DNA of 27,099 bases, from positions 1 to 27,099 of the forward strand of contig JAOPWF010000766.1 of the NCBI GenBank assembly GCA_025965815.1, read 5' to 3'. The notes beneath the pieces were generated by a model. The model had not been told where the DNA came from and made no database searches. It was given only the letters and a program-made list of their open reading frames with translations. The stretch is from Mycobacterium sp. Its GTDB lineage: Bacteria; Actinomycetota; Actinomycetes; Mycobacteriales; Mycobacteriaceae. The translations under genes were made by a program, and so were the position numbers. How positions within the stretch are numbered: position 1 is the first letter of the stretch; the number at the start of each line of letters is the position of its first letter. Below, in pieces: positions 1-6,422 of the stretch.

Positions 1-281
1 GCCTGGCAGGCCATGATGTTGACCTCGCGGGCGAACGCCCGGCGCTGCGCCGCGGGCAGGGTGGACTCCAAGTCGTTGGGCAGCGACAGCACCGCCATTT
101 GAATGCCGAGGCCGTCCATGAACGCCAGGCTGGTCTCCGGTGTCCAGCGCACCGCGGCGGCGGGGAAGCGCCAGCCGGAGTCGGCGAGGAGCGAGCCTTG
201 CAGTACCTCAGCCAGTTCCCCGCCGGGAAAGAGGTGATGGTGGAAGTCGACCCGCGCCGGGCCGGGACTGGTCGCGGTCAT
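1..281 (-). CDS. Amidohydrolase family protein, N-terminal part (runs off window)
   Basis: Reading the minus strand from the ATG at 281 gives 93 codons without a stop, to the window edge. The protein opens MTATSPGPARVDFHHHLFPG; the V-D-F-H-H-H stretch is the first metal-ligand strand (HxH type) of amidohydrolase-2/TIM-barrel hydrolases, which hydrolyse or decarboxylate small organic acids. Later residues (SWRFPAA-like segment, then 'MDGLGIQMAVLSLP') fit the following strand and the usual 'mad...gvd.avlS.p' region. It diverges from the MarR gene at 342, and the 60-base gap holds a perfect palindrome, so control by that regulator is inferred. The substrate cannot be told from this fragment. Confidence 0.75.
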   Translation of the reverse strand, partial: MTATSPGPARVDFHHHLFPGGELAEVLQGSLLADSGWRFPAAAVRWTPETSLAFMDGLGIQMAVLSLPNDLESTLPAAQRRAFAREVNIMACQ

Positions 282-300
282 GCCCCCAGTGAAGCATTTG

Positions 301-316
301 ATTGACCCTTGTCAAT
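301..316. promoter_or_regulatory. Perfect palindrome, candidate MarR operator
   Basis: ATTGAC-CCTT-GTCAAT is a perfect 6-bp inverted repeat with a 4-bp spacer in the gap between the divergent amidohydrolase (start 281) and MarR gene (start 342). On the minus strand it contains a consensus-like -35 TTGACA (315 to 310). Size and placement fit a MarR dimer site controlling both genes; binding is inferred. Confidence 0.6.
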
Positions 317-329
317 AGTTGCTAGCTGG

Positions 330-335
330 TAATCT
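330..335 (+). promoter_or_regulatory. Candidate -10 box for a leaderless MarR transcript
   Basis: TAATCT lies six bases before the ATG at 342, the arrangement seen in mycobacterial leaderless genes. No Shine-Dalgarno sequence precedes the ATG, which supports a leaderless start. Confidence 0.4.
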
Positions 336-341
336 CTGCGG

Positions 342-761
342 ATGACCGATGCGGCCGCGGCGCCAGAGCTGCGGCTGCTGGACGCCCTGTTTCGGCTGAA
401 CAAGTCCGTCCTGGCCGACGCGCGTACGCACATCGCGGCCGCCGCGGATCTCGATCTCGCCGAATTCCTCTCGCTGCGCAGCATCGAACTCGGCGTCGAC
501 ACACCGGGCGGCCTGGTGCAGGACCTGGGCCTCAACCCCGCGGTGGTGAGCCGCGCCCTGACCAAACTCTATAAGGCCGGGCTCATCGAGCGCCGGATCG
601 ACCCCGATGACTCTCGACGTTCGCGCGTCACACTCACCCACGACGGTGCACGCACCACCGCCGCGATCGCCGCGCGTATCCGTCCCGGTCTGGCCCAACG
701 GCTCGGACGTCTTGACCCGGACCGGATTCAGCGCCTTCTGGAAAGCCTCGAGACACTCTGA
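342..761 (+). CDS. MarR family transcriptional regulator
   Basis: 139 aa, the usual MarR length. The winged-helix domain covers about residues 40-115: 'LRSIELGV...VQDLGLNPAVVSRAL' is the helix-turn-helix, and the beta-wing carries the typical D-P-D-D-S-R-R-S-R-V-T-L-T motif. MarR proteins are dimers that usually repress a neighbouring gene and release it on binding an aromatic or other small ligand. The obvious target is the divergent amidohydrolase across the palindrome at 301-316. The start at 342 is preferred because a -10-like hexamer sits just before it. The gene is convergent with the oxidoreductase that ends at 877; the 115 bases between hold nothing recognisable. Confidence 0.9.
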   Translation: MTDAAAAPELRLLDALFRLNKSVLADARTHIAAAADLDLAEFLSLRSIELGVDTPGGLVQDLGLNPAVVSRALTKLYKAGLIERRIDPDDSRRSRVTLTHDGARTTAAIAARIRPGLAQRLGRLDPDRIQRLLESLETL

Positions 762-876
762 GCACGCGGCATGCAGAGACAGGACCTGGGGCGACACCGA
801 CCCGGCACGTTGCCTGGCATTGCAGACGAAGCAGTTCGGCGTGTCGGCGAAGAATCGCGCGAGCCGGAGAGCGGAA

Positions 877-2022
877 TTAGCAGATGCCGACCACTCGGCT
901 GTCCGGCGATGGACCGGGTACCGATTTGACCAGACCGGCGCCGGTGATGAGCGGCAGCTCCAGCGCCGACAACAGCCCGGGTGCGGCGCCGTACACCGCC
1001 GGGATCGCGTTCACCATCCGGGACGCACCGGCCATCCGGGCGCCCAGGTCGTGATCGTGGTCCTCGGCCAACTCCAGTTCGCAGCGGATGCTCGGCGATC
1101 CCTCGACCTCGACGCGATATACGCCGCGGCCGGATGCTCCTCGGAAGCCCAGGTCCTTGGGCGGGATCGAGATGTGCGGTTGTGGCCAGTCCGGTGCGAT
1201 GTCGTCGTGCATGCGGGTGACGTGATCGACGACGAATGTCGGCTTGTCGCCGACGTATCCAGTAAGTGTCGAGCGCATCGCGGCGACCGTCCCCGCGGGG
1301 ACGTGACCAGTGGGGGTGTCGAACGCCTCTTCGGCCGTGATCCGGTCATTGTCTTCCGCGATCTCGTCGATCCGGACACCCAAACCGTCGGCGAGCTGAT
1401 GCAAGACCGGCCCCCAGCCGAAGGTGAAGACCCCGGCCGTTGCCGCCAGGGCAGGGAACTCCGCGGGCTTGCCGAATCCCAGAATTTCGTAGACGGCCTC
1501 CCGGTCCGGGTATGTCGCATAGTTGAACATCTCGGTGAGGCGGATCGACTCTATATTCCGTGAGATCCCCGACAACGCCAGCGGCAGAACATCGTTGGCG
1601 AAGCCGGTGTCGATGCCCGTGGTGAAGAACGAGGCCCCGCCAGCCAGTGCGGCGCCGCGCAGCGGATCGGCGAGGGCCGCGTCGACGGCGTCCGGATATA
1701 CCAGCGGTACGACCGAGCAGGACACCACGTCCTTGCCCGCCTGCAGAATTGACACCATGTCTTCGAGCGCCTGCGGGAGGCGAAGGTTGCCCGCGGCCGC
1801 GTAGACCACCACGTCGGCGTCACCTCCGAGCAGATGATCCGGATCCTGGCTGGCAAGCACACCCACCGGGTCAATTCCACACAGTTCGCCGGCGTCGCGG
1901 CCGGCCTTGGCGGCGCTGTGCACCACGAGGTCGACCAGTTCCAACTCCGGATGGTCGATCACCGCGCGCAGAGCGATGATACCCATCGACCCCGGCCCCC
2001 ACACACCCACCTTGATGGTCAT
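877..2022 (-). CDS. NAD(P)-binding oxidoreductase, dihydrodipicolinate reductase-like
   Basis: 381 aa. The N-terminus MTIKVGVWGPGSMGIIALRA is a Rossmann fold with GxGxMG at residues 9-14, followed by 'ELVDLVVHS' where the cofactor ribose is read. The body matches the large actinobacterial group annotated as dihydrodipicolinate reductase N-terminus/2,4-diaminopentanoate dehydrogenase-like: 'DADVVVYAAA', 'GKDVVSCSVVPLVYP', 'GGASFFTTGIDTGFANDVLPL'. These are longer than lysine-pathway DapB and are not thought to make lysine; they probably act on amino- or keto-acid-like substrates. The ATG at 2022 has a strong ribosome site (AGGAGG, six bases ahead on the minus strand). It diverges from the IclR gene at 2083, its likely regulator. 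The substrate is unknown. Confidence 0.82.
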   Translation of the reverse strand: MTIKVGVWGPGSMGIIALRAVIDHPELELVDLVVHSAAKAGRDAGELCGIDPVGVLASQDPDHLLGGDADVVVYAAAGNLRLPQALEDMVSILQAGKDVVSCSVVPLVYPDAVDAALADPLRGAALAGGASFFTTGIDTGFANDVLPLALSGISRNIESIRLTEMFNYATYPDREAVYEILGFGKPAEFPALAATAGVFTFGWGPVLHQLADGLGVRIDEIAEDNDRITAEEAFDTPTGHVPAGTVAAMRSTLTGYVGDKPTFVVDHVTRMHDDIAPDWPQPHISIPPKDLGFRGASGRGVYRVEVEGSPSIRCELELAEDHDHDLGARMAGASRMVNAIPAVYGAAPGLLSALELPLITGAGLVKSVPGPSPDSRVVGIC

Positions 2023-2082
2023 CGTCCTCCTATTATTAGGATGCTAGTTCGTACTATTCGGACGTATCGTAGGAAGGCAACG
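2023..2082. promoter_or_regulatory. Divergent control region between the oxidoreductase and the IclR gene
   Basis: This AT-rich 60-base gap stands out from its GC-rich surroundings. It holds the oxidoreductase ribosome site (CCTCCT on this strand, 2026-2031), the partial dyad CCTA-TTAT-TAGG (2029-2040), a -10-like TACTAT at 2052-2057 for the IclR gene, and AGGAAGG (2071-2077) as its ribosome site. An imperfect dyad CGTAC...GGACG may be the IclR site, but it is not a strong match. Confidence 0.4.
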
Positions 2083-2949
2083 ATGGAAACGTCAACGCCG
2101 AAGTCACCGCCGACCCGCCGGGCGATGGATCTGCTGGAGGCACTGGCGGATTCGGCCGACGGCCGTACCTCCGCGGAATTGGCCAGGCAGTGTGGCATCA
2201 CGACGTCAACCTGTGCGCTGGTGTTGGCCGAGCTGGAGCTGGCCGGTTGGGTGGCTCGCCAGAACGACCGCCGCTACGGGTTGGGGAGCGGCCTGTTCGG
2301 CTTGGTGCACGGGCTGCGCAGGCAGTTTCCGCTGCTCGACCGAGGCCGCCAAGCCCTTACCGGCCTGCACGAGCGCCTCGGAGCCGCCTGCTCGATGTCG
2401 AAGATCGGCGACCGGCACTTGACCACCGTCGACACCGTCGGGCACGCCGCAGACGGCGAGCATGCGGTCGGTAATCATTTCCCCATCGACCCGCCGTTCG
2501 GTCTGGTTGCGATGGCCTGGCGCGACGATGACGCCGTCGCGCACTGGCTGCAACGCGTCACACCACGGCTCACGCCGACAGACATCGAGGAGCACTGTCG
2601 GGTGCTCGCGGATATCCGGGATCGAGGTTATGGAGCCTGGCGCTTCGACGACGCCCATGGGTCCCTCCGCGATCGCCTCCTCGGCGTACTGGCTTCGGTG
2701 GAATCCACCGCGTCAGTCACCCGCCAACTCAGCAAGCTGATGACAATGGTCACGCTGCAGTCGGTGACCCGTACGCTGGAGACCGACCTGGGCACAACGG
2801 AATTCGTGGTCCTACCGATCTTCGGCAGCACCGGTCGCCCCGAATACCAGATCGAGATGCATTTCCGCGGGACCGAGGGGCTCACCCTCGATGAACTCAA
2901 TGCCGCCATGAAAGCCGCTCAGGACCTTCTCGCACCGGGTTTGGCCTGA
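2083..2949 (+). CDS. IclR family transcriptional regulator
   Basis: 288 aa from the ATG at 2083, which has AGGAAGG five bases upstream; the frame is open further upstream but without a ribosome site and inside the neighbouring gene. Residues about 10-65 are the winged HTH: 'RRAMDLLEALADSADGRTSAELARQCGITTSTCALVLAELELAGWVAR', followed by the wing 'RRYGLGSGLFGL'. The remaining about 200 residues form the GAF-like effector domain ('CSMSKIGDRHLTTVDTVG', 'GLVAMAW', 'RDRGYGAWRFDD'). IclR proteins commonly regulate catabolic genes next to them, so the divergent oxidoreductase (877-2022) is the probable target. The effector is unknown. Confidence 0.9.
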   Translation: METSTPKSPPTRRAMDLLEALADSADGRTSAELARQCGITTSTCALVLAELELAGWVARQNDRRYGLGSGLFGLVHGLRRQFPLLDRGRQALTGLHERLGAACSMSKIGDRHLTTVDTVGHAADGEHAVGNHFPIDPPFGLVAMAWRDDDAVAHWLQRVTPRLTPTDIEEHCRVLADIRDRGYGAWRFDDAHGSLRDRLLGVLASVESTASVTRQLSKLMTMVTLQSVTRTLETDLGTTEFVVLPIFGSTGRPEYQIEMHFRGTEGLTLDELNAAMKAAQDLLAPGLA

Positions 2950-3002
2950 AGTGCGCCCACCCGGTGGTCAGTCCAAATCTCGCTGTGGCGGCGGCGTTTC
3001 GG

Positions 3003-3749
3003 TCAGTCGGCCATTGCGTCGGTCCGAAGGCTCATCATGTTGGGGCGTCTCACGGCGACAAAGGTAACCACAATGAGGGCGAATATCAGTAGAACGGTGG
3101 CGACAGGGCCGTCGCCGTAGGCGAGTCCTCCTGACTTGGCGGGCTTACTCAACCAATCCGCGACAGAGGCGCCGAGCGGTCGTGTCACTACATACGCCCA
3201 CCAGAATGCGAGGACGCTGTTGAGGCGAAAACGCCAGTAGCCCAAAGCGGGCACTGCCATGACGATTGCGAACAGCACGATCGATCCGACGAGTCCAAAG
3301 TGCAGTTGGCTCGCCGTAAGGTCGCCTGCGGCGGTTCCGAGGGCGAATGTGAACGACACTGCCAGCCAATAAAACACTTCGCGGCGCCGTGTAGTGATGC
3401 TGTGCACGTCCAGGGTGTGCTCGCTGCGATGCCATGCCCAGAACGTCGCCGCAACCGCAAGGGCGAAGAAGGCAGTGGACACCCCATACGAGACGCCAAG
3501 CTGGTGGTGAATAACGTCGGCTGCCATGGTGCCGAACACCGCGACCATCATGACCGCCGCCCAGTAGGCAAAGGGGTTGTAGCGCAACGTCCGGAACTGG
3601 AACCATAGGGTGACGGCGAAGCCTGCCAAGCCAAGCCCAAAGCCCACGAAGCTCATCGTGTTGAGCAGGTAATCCGACGCGACCTCGCCCATTGCGGTCG
3701 TGAGCAGCTTCAAAACCCAGAACCACGCTGTTATCTCAGGTACTTTCAC
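3003..3749 (-). CDS. Multi-pass membrane protein of the COG4705 type with repeated G-x-x-x-x-D motif
   Basis: 248 aa, almost entirely hydrophobic, with about seven to eight predicted membrane segments and a short basic C-terminus (VAVRRPNMMSLRTDAMAD). A motif recurs once per segment pair: 'TAMGEVASDYL' (about residue 18), 'FGTMAADVIHHQ', 'ALGTAAGDLTASQ' and 'RPLGASVADWL'. Such internal repeats are typical of the uncharacterised COG4705 membrane-protein family; I infer membership from this pattern. The start is GTG 3749 with no good ribosome site. A 15-base palindrome lies just upstream (3758-3772). The gene is convergent with the IclR gene and appears to be transcribed alone. Function is unknown. 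Confidence 0.8.
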   Translation of the reverse strand: MKVPEITAWFWVLKLLTTAMGEVASDYLLNTMSFVGFGLGLAGFAVTLWFQFRTLRYNPFAYWAAVMMVAVFGTMAADVIHHQLGVSYGVSTAFFALAVAATFWAWHRSEHTLDVHSITTRRREVFYWLAVSFTFALGTAAGDLTASQLHFGLVGSIVLFAIVMAVPALGYWRFRLNSVLAFWWAYVVTRPLGASVADWLSKPAKSGGLAYGDGPVATVLLIFALIVVTFVAVRRPNMMSLRTDAMAD

Positions 3750-3757
3750 GGCGAGTG

Positions 3758-3772
3758 GCGCACGTCGTGCGC
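3758..3772. promoter_or_regulatory. Palindrome upstream of the membrane-protein gene
   Basis: GCGCACG-T-CGTGCGC is a perfect 7-bp inverted repeat with a one-base centre, nine bases before the GTG start at 3749. It could be an operator or a hairpin covering the start. Confidence 0.4.
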
Positions 3773-4211
3773 GAACTTAACTGTGAGCCGTCACGACCGC
3801 CTACCAACCCTTCGACTCGTATCAGATCTGCTGAGCGCATGCATTCGTTATCGGTTCCTCTCGCTTGCCTGGTCCAGGTAACGCTCAGGAATTCGAACGC
3901 CGAGGATCCGGTGAACAGGGCCGCCCGTTGTCGAATTCCTGAGTTGTCGGCCACTTTGCCGTCCGGCCGCCACGGTGGGCGACTTTCAGCATCCCGCTGC
4001 GGAAAACCGATGCCATCAGCGCTGCCACCACTCAGGACCCCCCGCCAGCCATACCTTGCGCATGCCAGGCAGGGTGAATCCGTCGCTTTACCGTGCTAGA
4101 TTTCCGGCGCAGATCGGTGGCGCCCCCCCGGCCGCGGACGACGAACTCATTCGCGCAGGTCGCGTGACCCCCGAACCCGAAGATGGCCGAAAGGCGTTGG
4201 TGTAGCGCAGT
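3773..4211. other. Gene-free stretch
   Basis: About 440 bases with no reading frame that resembles a protein on either strand; open frames here have no motif, hydrophobic pattern or ribosome site. The only structured element is the inverted repeat at 3884-3943. A run of seven C residues lies at 4123-4129. Confidence 0.5.
3884..3943. repeat. Long inverted repeat with 34-base loop
   Basis: The arms CTCAGGAATTCGA (3884-3896) and TCGAATTCCTGAG (3931-3943) are perfectly complementary over 13 bases, and three more base pairs (ACG/CGT) form after a two-base bulge. It lies in a gene-free stretch and no second copy was seen in the window. It could be a stem-loop RNA, a terminator without U-tract, or the remains of a mobile repeat. 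Confidence 0.6.
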
Positions 4212-4671
4212 CTATGACTCGAGGCGCAGCGCGCGGTGCGCGTTGTGGTTGAGTTCCGCTTCAGTGAAGCGACCGGTCCAGCCGGTTTCGTAGTGTCTTC
4301 GGGGAAGTCGTCGGGTGATTGGCCGGCGGAGAAACGGTGAGCTACCATCTGCGCGTATTCGGCGTTCTTGTCGCACATTGGCGCGGCGGGGATGTACATG
4401 ACATTGCCCATCCCCGCTGATTGGCTACCGGTACGACTCCGTGAATGAAGTCGCAGTGCCATCACACCGAATCGCCCGGTCTCAGGTCGGGGATCGTGCT
4501 GATGCCCTGCATCAGCAGCGGATGCCACTTTTGGTTGACCGGCAGCACGTGGCGTGGTGTGACGCCACACAGATCGTCGTCCTCAACGTCGTCGAGCAGT
4601 TCACGCAGCAGAACGTAGGCCATCGTGGAGGGAATCGGGACGGTGAACAGCACGCCCTGGTCATTGGTCAT
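4212..4671 (-). pseudogene. DUF1479 family protein, decayed C-terminal fragment
   Basis: Read on the minus strand this is the last third of a DUF1479 protein (about 420 aa, a 2-oxoglutarate/iron-oxygenase-like family). The first segment from 4671 reads 'DQGVLFTVPIPSTMAYVLLREL...WHPLLMQGISTIPDLRPGDSV'. The next codon is TGA where the family has Trp (VWWHCD; here V-stop-WHCD). A lost base then shifts the frame before 'GNVMYIPAAPMCDKNAEYAQMVAHRF', and a second shift follows 'SPDDFPE' before 'HYETGWTGRFTEAELNHNAH', which ends at the natural stop (4214-4212). The N-terminal two thirds are missing; at about 4672 the sequence changes to a ROK fragment on the other strand. One nonsense codon, two frameshifts and a truncation make this a true pseudogene. 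Confidence 0.85.
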
Positions 4672-5030
4672 CTGCTAGCTCAGTCACCGATCGGCACCCC
4701 CGACGGGCGCTCGATCGACCTGACTCGGGCGCAAACAGTCTTGAACGCAACAGCTTCCGACGCACTGCTCGATGGGATCCTCGAGGACCTGACGCGAGTC
4801 ATCGTCAACATCGCTACCACGATCGACCCTGGCCGGGTTGTGCTGGGCGGCCCGCTGTCACAAACCCGGCAAATCACTGATGGTCTGCACCAGCGCATCG
4901 AAAACTATGCACTGGCTGACCTCATCGTCAGCACCAGCCCGCTCGGACGGGACGCACCCTTGGCCGGAGCCGCGATCGGCGACTGGAATCGGCGCCGCTG
5001 CACCGTAACTGACATGACCCGACGACGCCC
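4672..5030 (+). pseudogene. ROK family protein (sugar kinase/repressor), C-terminal fragment
   Basis: The plus-strand frame through this stretch encodes the end of a ROK domain: 'DALLDGILEDLTRVIVNIAT' is the helix before 'IDPGRVVLGGPLSQ', the conserved P-x-x-V-V-L-G-G strand, followed by 'STSPLGRDAPLAGAAIGDW', the usual S-x-L-G-x-x-A-x-x-x-G-A-A ending. The N-terminal HTH and the ATP/sugar-binding half are absent. It begins exactly where the oppositely oriented DUF1479 fragment ends, so both genes appear cut by the same event. The frame stays open to 5238, but sequence after about 5030 looks non-homologous. A complete ROK regulator lies at 14068-15300. Confidence 0.75.
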
Positions 5031-5148
5031 GGCCAGTGACAGCACCCAAAACGGCTATACCGGTGTGGACCGTCTCGAAGAACCGATGGGGCCAGCAGAT
5101 CCCGCGCCACTCGACGCAGCCGGCCGCCGGTTAACCCGAGGCCAGCAA

Positions 5149-5541
5149 CTACAGCGGGATGAAGTTCTCGCGATTGATTGCGTCCCACGAACGTCTGCAC
5201 GCGTCGAGGGCCCTACGTGCCCATCGGGATCGCATTGACCTGAGTCGTCGCCTCGCCTCGCACGCCGACATATGATCGATGAGATCGAAGTCAGAGACGA
5301 CGTACCCGTTCTTGGCGCGGTGCCATAAGCCGGCGAGGCACAGCTCCAGTGCCGCCATCGTCGTCACCTGGGCGGAGGCGATTGAATTGAGTCCGTCGTC
5401 GGTTATGAACGCCGGACAGGCCGTACGGACGCTGTGGTCGACGGCGCGGACGTGGATCTCGAGCGCCACAGGCGAAACGACTCTGCCGGACTTCCTGCCA
5501 CGCAGCGCTTCCACCTCGACGAACACCGCCTTTTCGCGCAT
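5149..5541 (-). CDS. Hypothetical protein, no recognised domain
   Basis: 130 aa from ATG 5541. The composition is protein-like: a beta-rich N-terminal half ('KAVFVEVEALRGRKSGRVVSP') and an Arg-rich helical C-terminus ('ACEARRRLRSMRSRWARRAL'). I do not recognise the family. There is no Shine-Dalgarno sequence, so translation may be leaderless; a TTACGC palindrome (5580-5595) lies 39 bases upstream and could control it. No neighbour suggests a role. The possibility that it is a remnant cannot be excluded, given the decayed genes next to it. Confidence 0.5.
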   Translation of the reverse strand: MREKAVFVEVEALRGRKSGRVVSPVALEIHVRAVDHSVRTACPAFITDDGLNSIASAQVTTMAALELCLAGLWHRAKNGYVVSDFDLIDHMSACEARRRLRSMRSRWARRALDACRRSWDAINRENFIPL

Positions 5542-5579
5542 ACAAGGACTCTAGCGGTAACACGCCCGTAACAGAGCAT

Positions 5580-5595
5580 TTACGCACGAGCGTAA
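5580..5595. promoter_or_regulatory. Inverted repeat TTACGC-N4-GCGTAA
   Basis: A perfect 6-bp dyad (5580-5585 and 5590-5595, spacer ACGA) lies upstream of the hypothetical gene starting at 5541. Two related GTAAC-type half sites lie nearby (within 5555-5575). The size is right for a dimeric repressor site. Confidence 0.4.
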
Positions 5596-5609
5596 GCACA
5601 GGGAGCCGC

Positions 5610-5867
5610 CTATATATACAAGCCGCGCTTCGTAGCCTTCTGGGTACTCATCGAGGGCGTGACCGCGATCCAGGCGTGCGGCGAGTAGTACGTCACTTCG
5701 AGTACTGAGTCCGATTGCCCCTCCCGCGCCGGAGAAGCTGTCTTGCTCACTTTCAGCACACCGTTGCCGAGCAGTTCGGCGCTGTCATAGCTTTCCGCCG
5801 TACCGTCGAAGAACGAACGGTGACATTTCCAAGATCGTCGTCCATGAATTGAGCCTAGAAAACACAC
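5610..5867 (-). CDS. Small hypothetical protein, start uncertain
   Basis: An 85-codon frame. The stretch 'FFDGTAESYDSAELLGNGVLKVSK' followed by 'SVLEVTYYSPHAWIAVTP' has the alternating pattern of a small beta-sheet protein and looks truly coding. The N-terminal part (MCFLGSIHGRRSW) does not. An ATG in another frame (MDDDLGNVTV...) starts just inside, so the original start may have been lost by a frameshift near 5815-5825. It overlaps the 5' flank of the divergent VOC gene. I do not recognise a named family. Confidence 0.4.
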   Translation of the reverse strand: MCFLGSIHGRRSWKCHRSFFDGTAESYDSAELLGNGVLKVSKTASPAREGQSDSVLEVTYYSPHAWIAVTPSMSTQKATKRGLYI

Positions 5868-5924
5868 GGACGCCGCACCACGGGTCGCTTAACTTGACGC
5901 GCGTCCGGTCCACGGCCAGTGCAC

Positions 5925-5930
5925 TAACGT
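5925..5930 (+). promoter_or_regulatory. Candidate -10 box for a leaderless VOC transcript
   Basis: TAACGT lies eight bases before the GTG at 5939. A TTGACG hexamer at 5894-5899 is present but the 25-base spacing is too long for a standard -35. The position supports GTG 5939 as start. Confidence 0.35.
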
Positions 5931-5938
5931 CAGGCGTC

Positions 5939-6382
5939 GTGAGTCTCGCCGATGCCCGCGTCGAGACGCGGCTGCCCGTTCAGGATCTGGACCGAGCACG
6001 GCGCTGGTATGCCGAGAAGCTAGGTCTGAACCCCACTGACAAGCGCGAAGGCGGCCTGCGGTATGTATGTGCTTCCGGAGCTTTCTGTCTATGCATCTCG
6101 ACGGGTGCCTCCGGCGGTACGTTCACTCAGATGGCCTTCACCGTCGACGACGTCGAGAGCGAGATCGCCGAATTACGCAGCTGCGGTGTCGTATTCGACG
6201 ACTACGGGATCCCAGGTTTGCCGATGGTTGACAACATCGTGGACGTGCCGGGGAACTACCCGAGCAAGGGAAGCGGGGAGCGCGGTGCCTGGTTCCGCGA
6301 TAGTGAAGGCAACCTGCTTAGGCTCGGCCGGCCGACGCCTATTGCTATAGATTCGGTGCTGGCGGCCAAATTCGGCCACTGA
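5939..6382 (+). CDS. VOC superfamily (glyoxalase/dioxygenase-like) protein
   Basis: 147 aa from GTG 5939; the open frame reaches back to 5849, but those codons lack homology. The domain starts at once: 'VETRLPVQDLDRARRWYAEKLGLNP' is the first beta-alpha unit of the VOC fold, 'TQMAFTVDDVESEIAELRSCGVVF' the second, and 'GERGAWFRDSEGNLLRLGRP' the C-terminal strand with the acidic metal-ligand position (E in GNLLRL is replaced by R, so the usual Glu ligand is not evident). VOC proteins include glyoxalases, extradiol dioxygenases and antibiotic-binding proteins; the substrate is unknown. It is convergent with the AraC gene, separated by a hairpin at 6393-6422. Confidence 0.82.
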   Translation: MSLADARVETRLPVQDLDRARRWYAEKLGLNPTDKREGGLRYVCASGAFCLCISTGASGGTFTQMAFTVDDVESEIAELRSCGVVFDDYGIPGLPMVDNIVDVPGNYPSKGSGERGAWFRDSEGNLLRLGRPTPIAIDSVLAAKFGH

Positions 6383-6392
6383 GCTGCACTTG

Positions 6393-6422
6393 CCCGGGCA
6401 CTTGCCACCTCTAGTGCCCGGG
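6393..6422. terminator. Hairpin between the convergent VOC and AraC genes
   Basis: CCCGGGCAC (6393-6401) and GTGCCCGGG (6414-6422) form a perfect 9-bp stem with a 12-base loop. It overlaps the last codons of the AraC gene and follows the VOC stop by 10 bases. There is no U-tract, which is common for actinobacterial terminators. Confidence 0.5.

Noticed and set aside
607..1563. Long plus-strand open frame opposite the oxidoreductase gene
   Set aside because: It is antisense to a clear Rossmann-fold protein and its translation is Arg-rich without any motif.
3884..3943. Integron attC site
   Set aside because: The stem-loop lacks the GTTRRRY and RYYYAAC core sites at the expected places, and no integrase or cassette is nearby.
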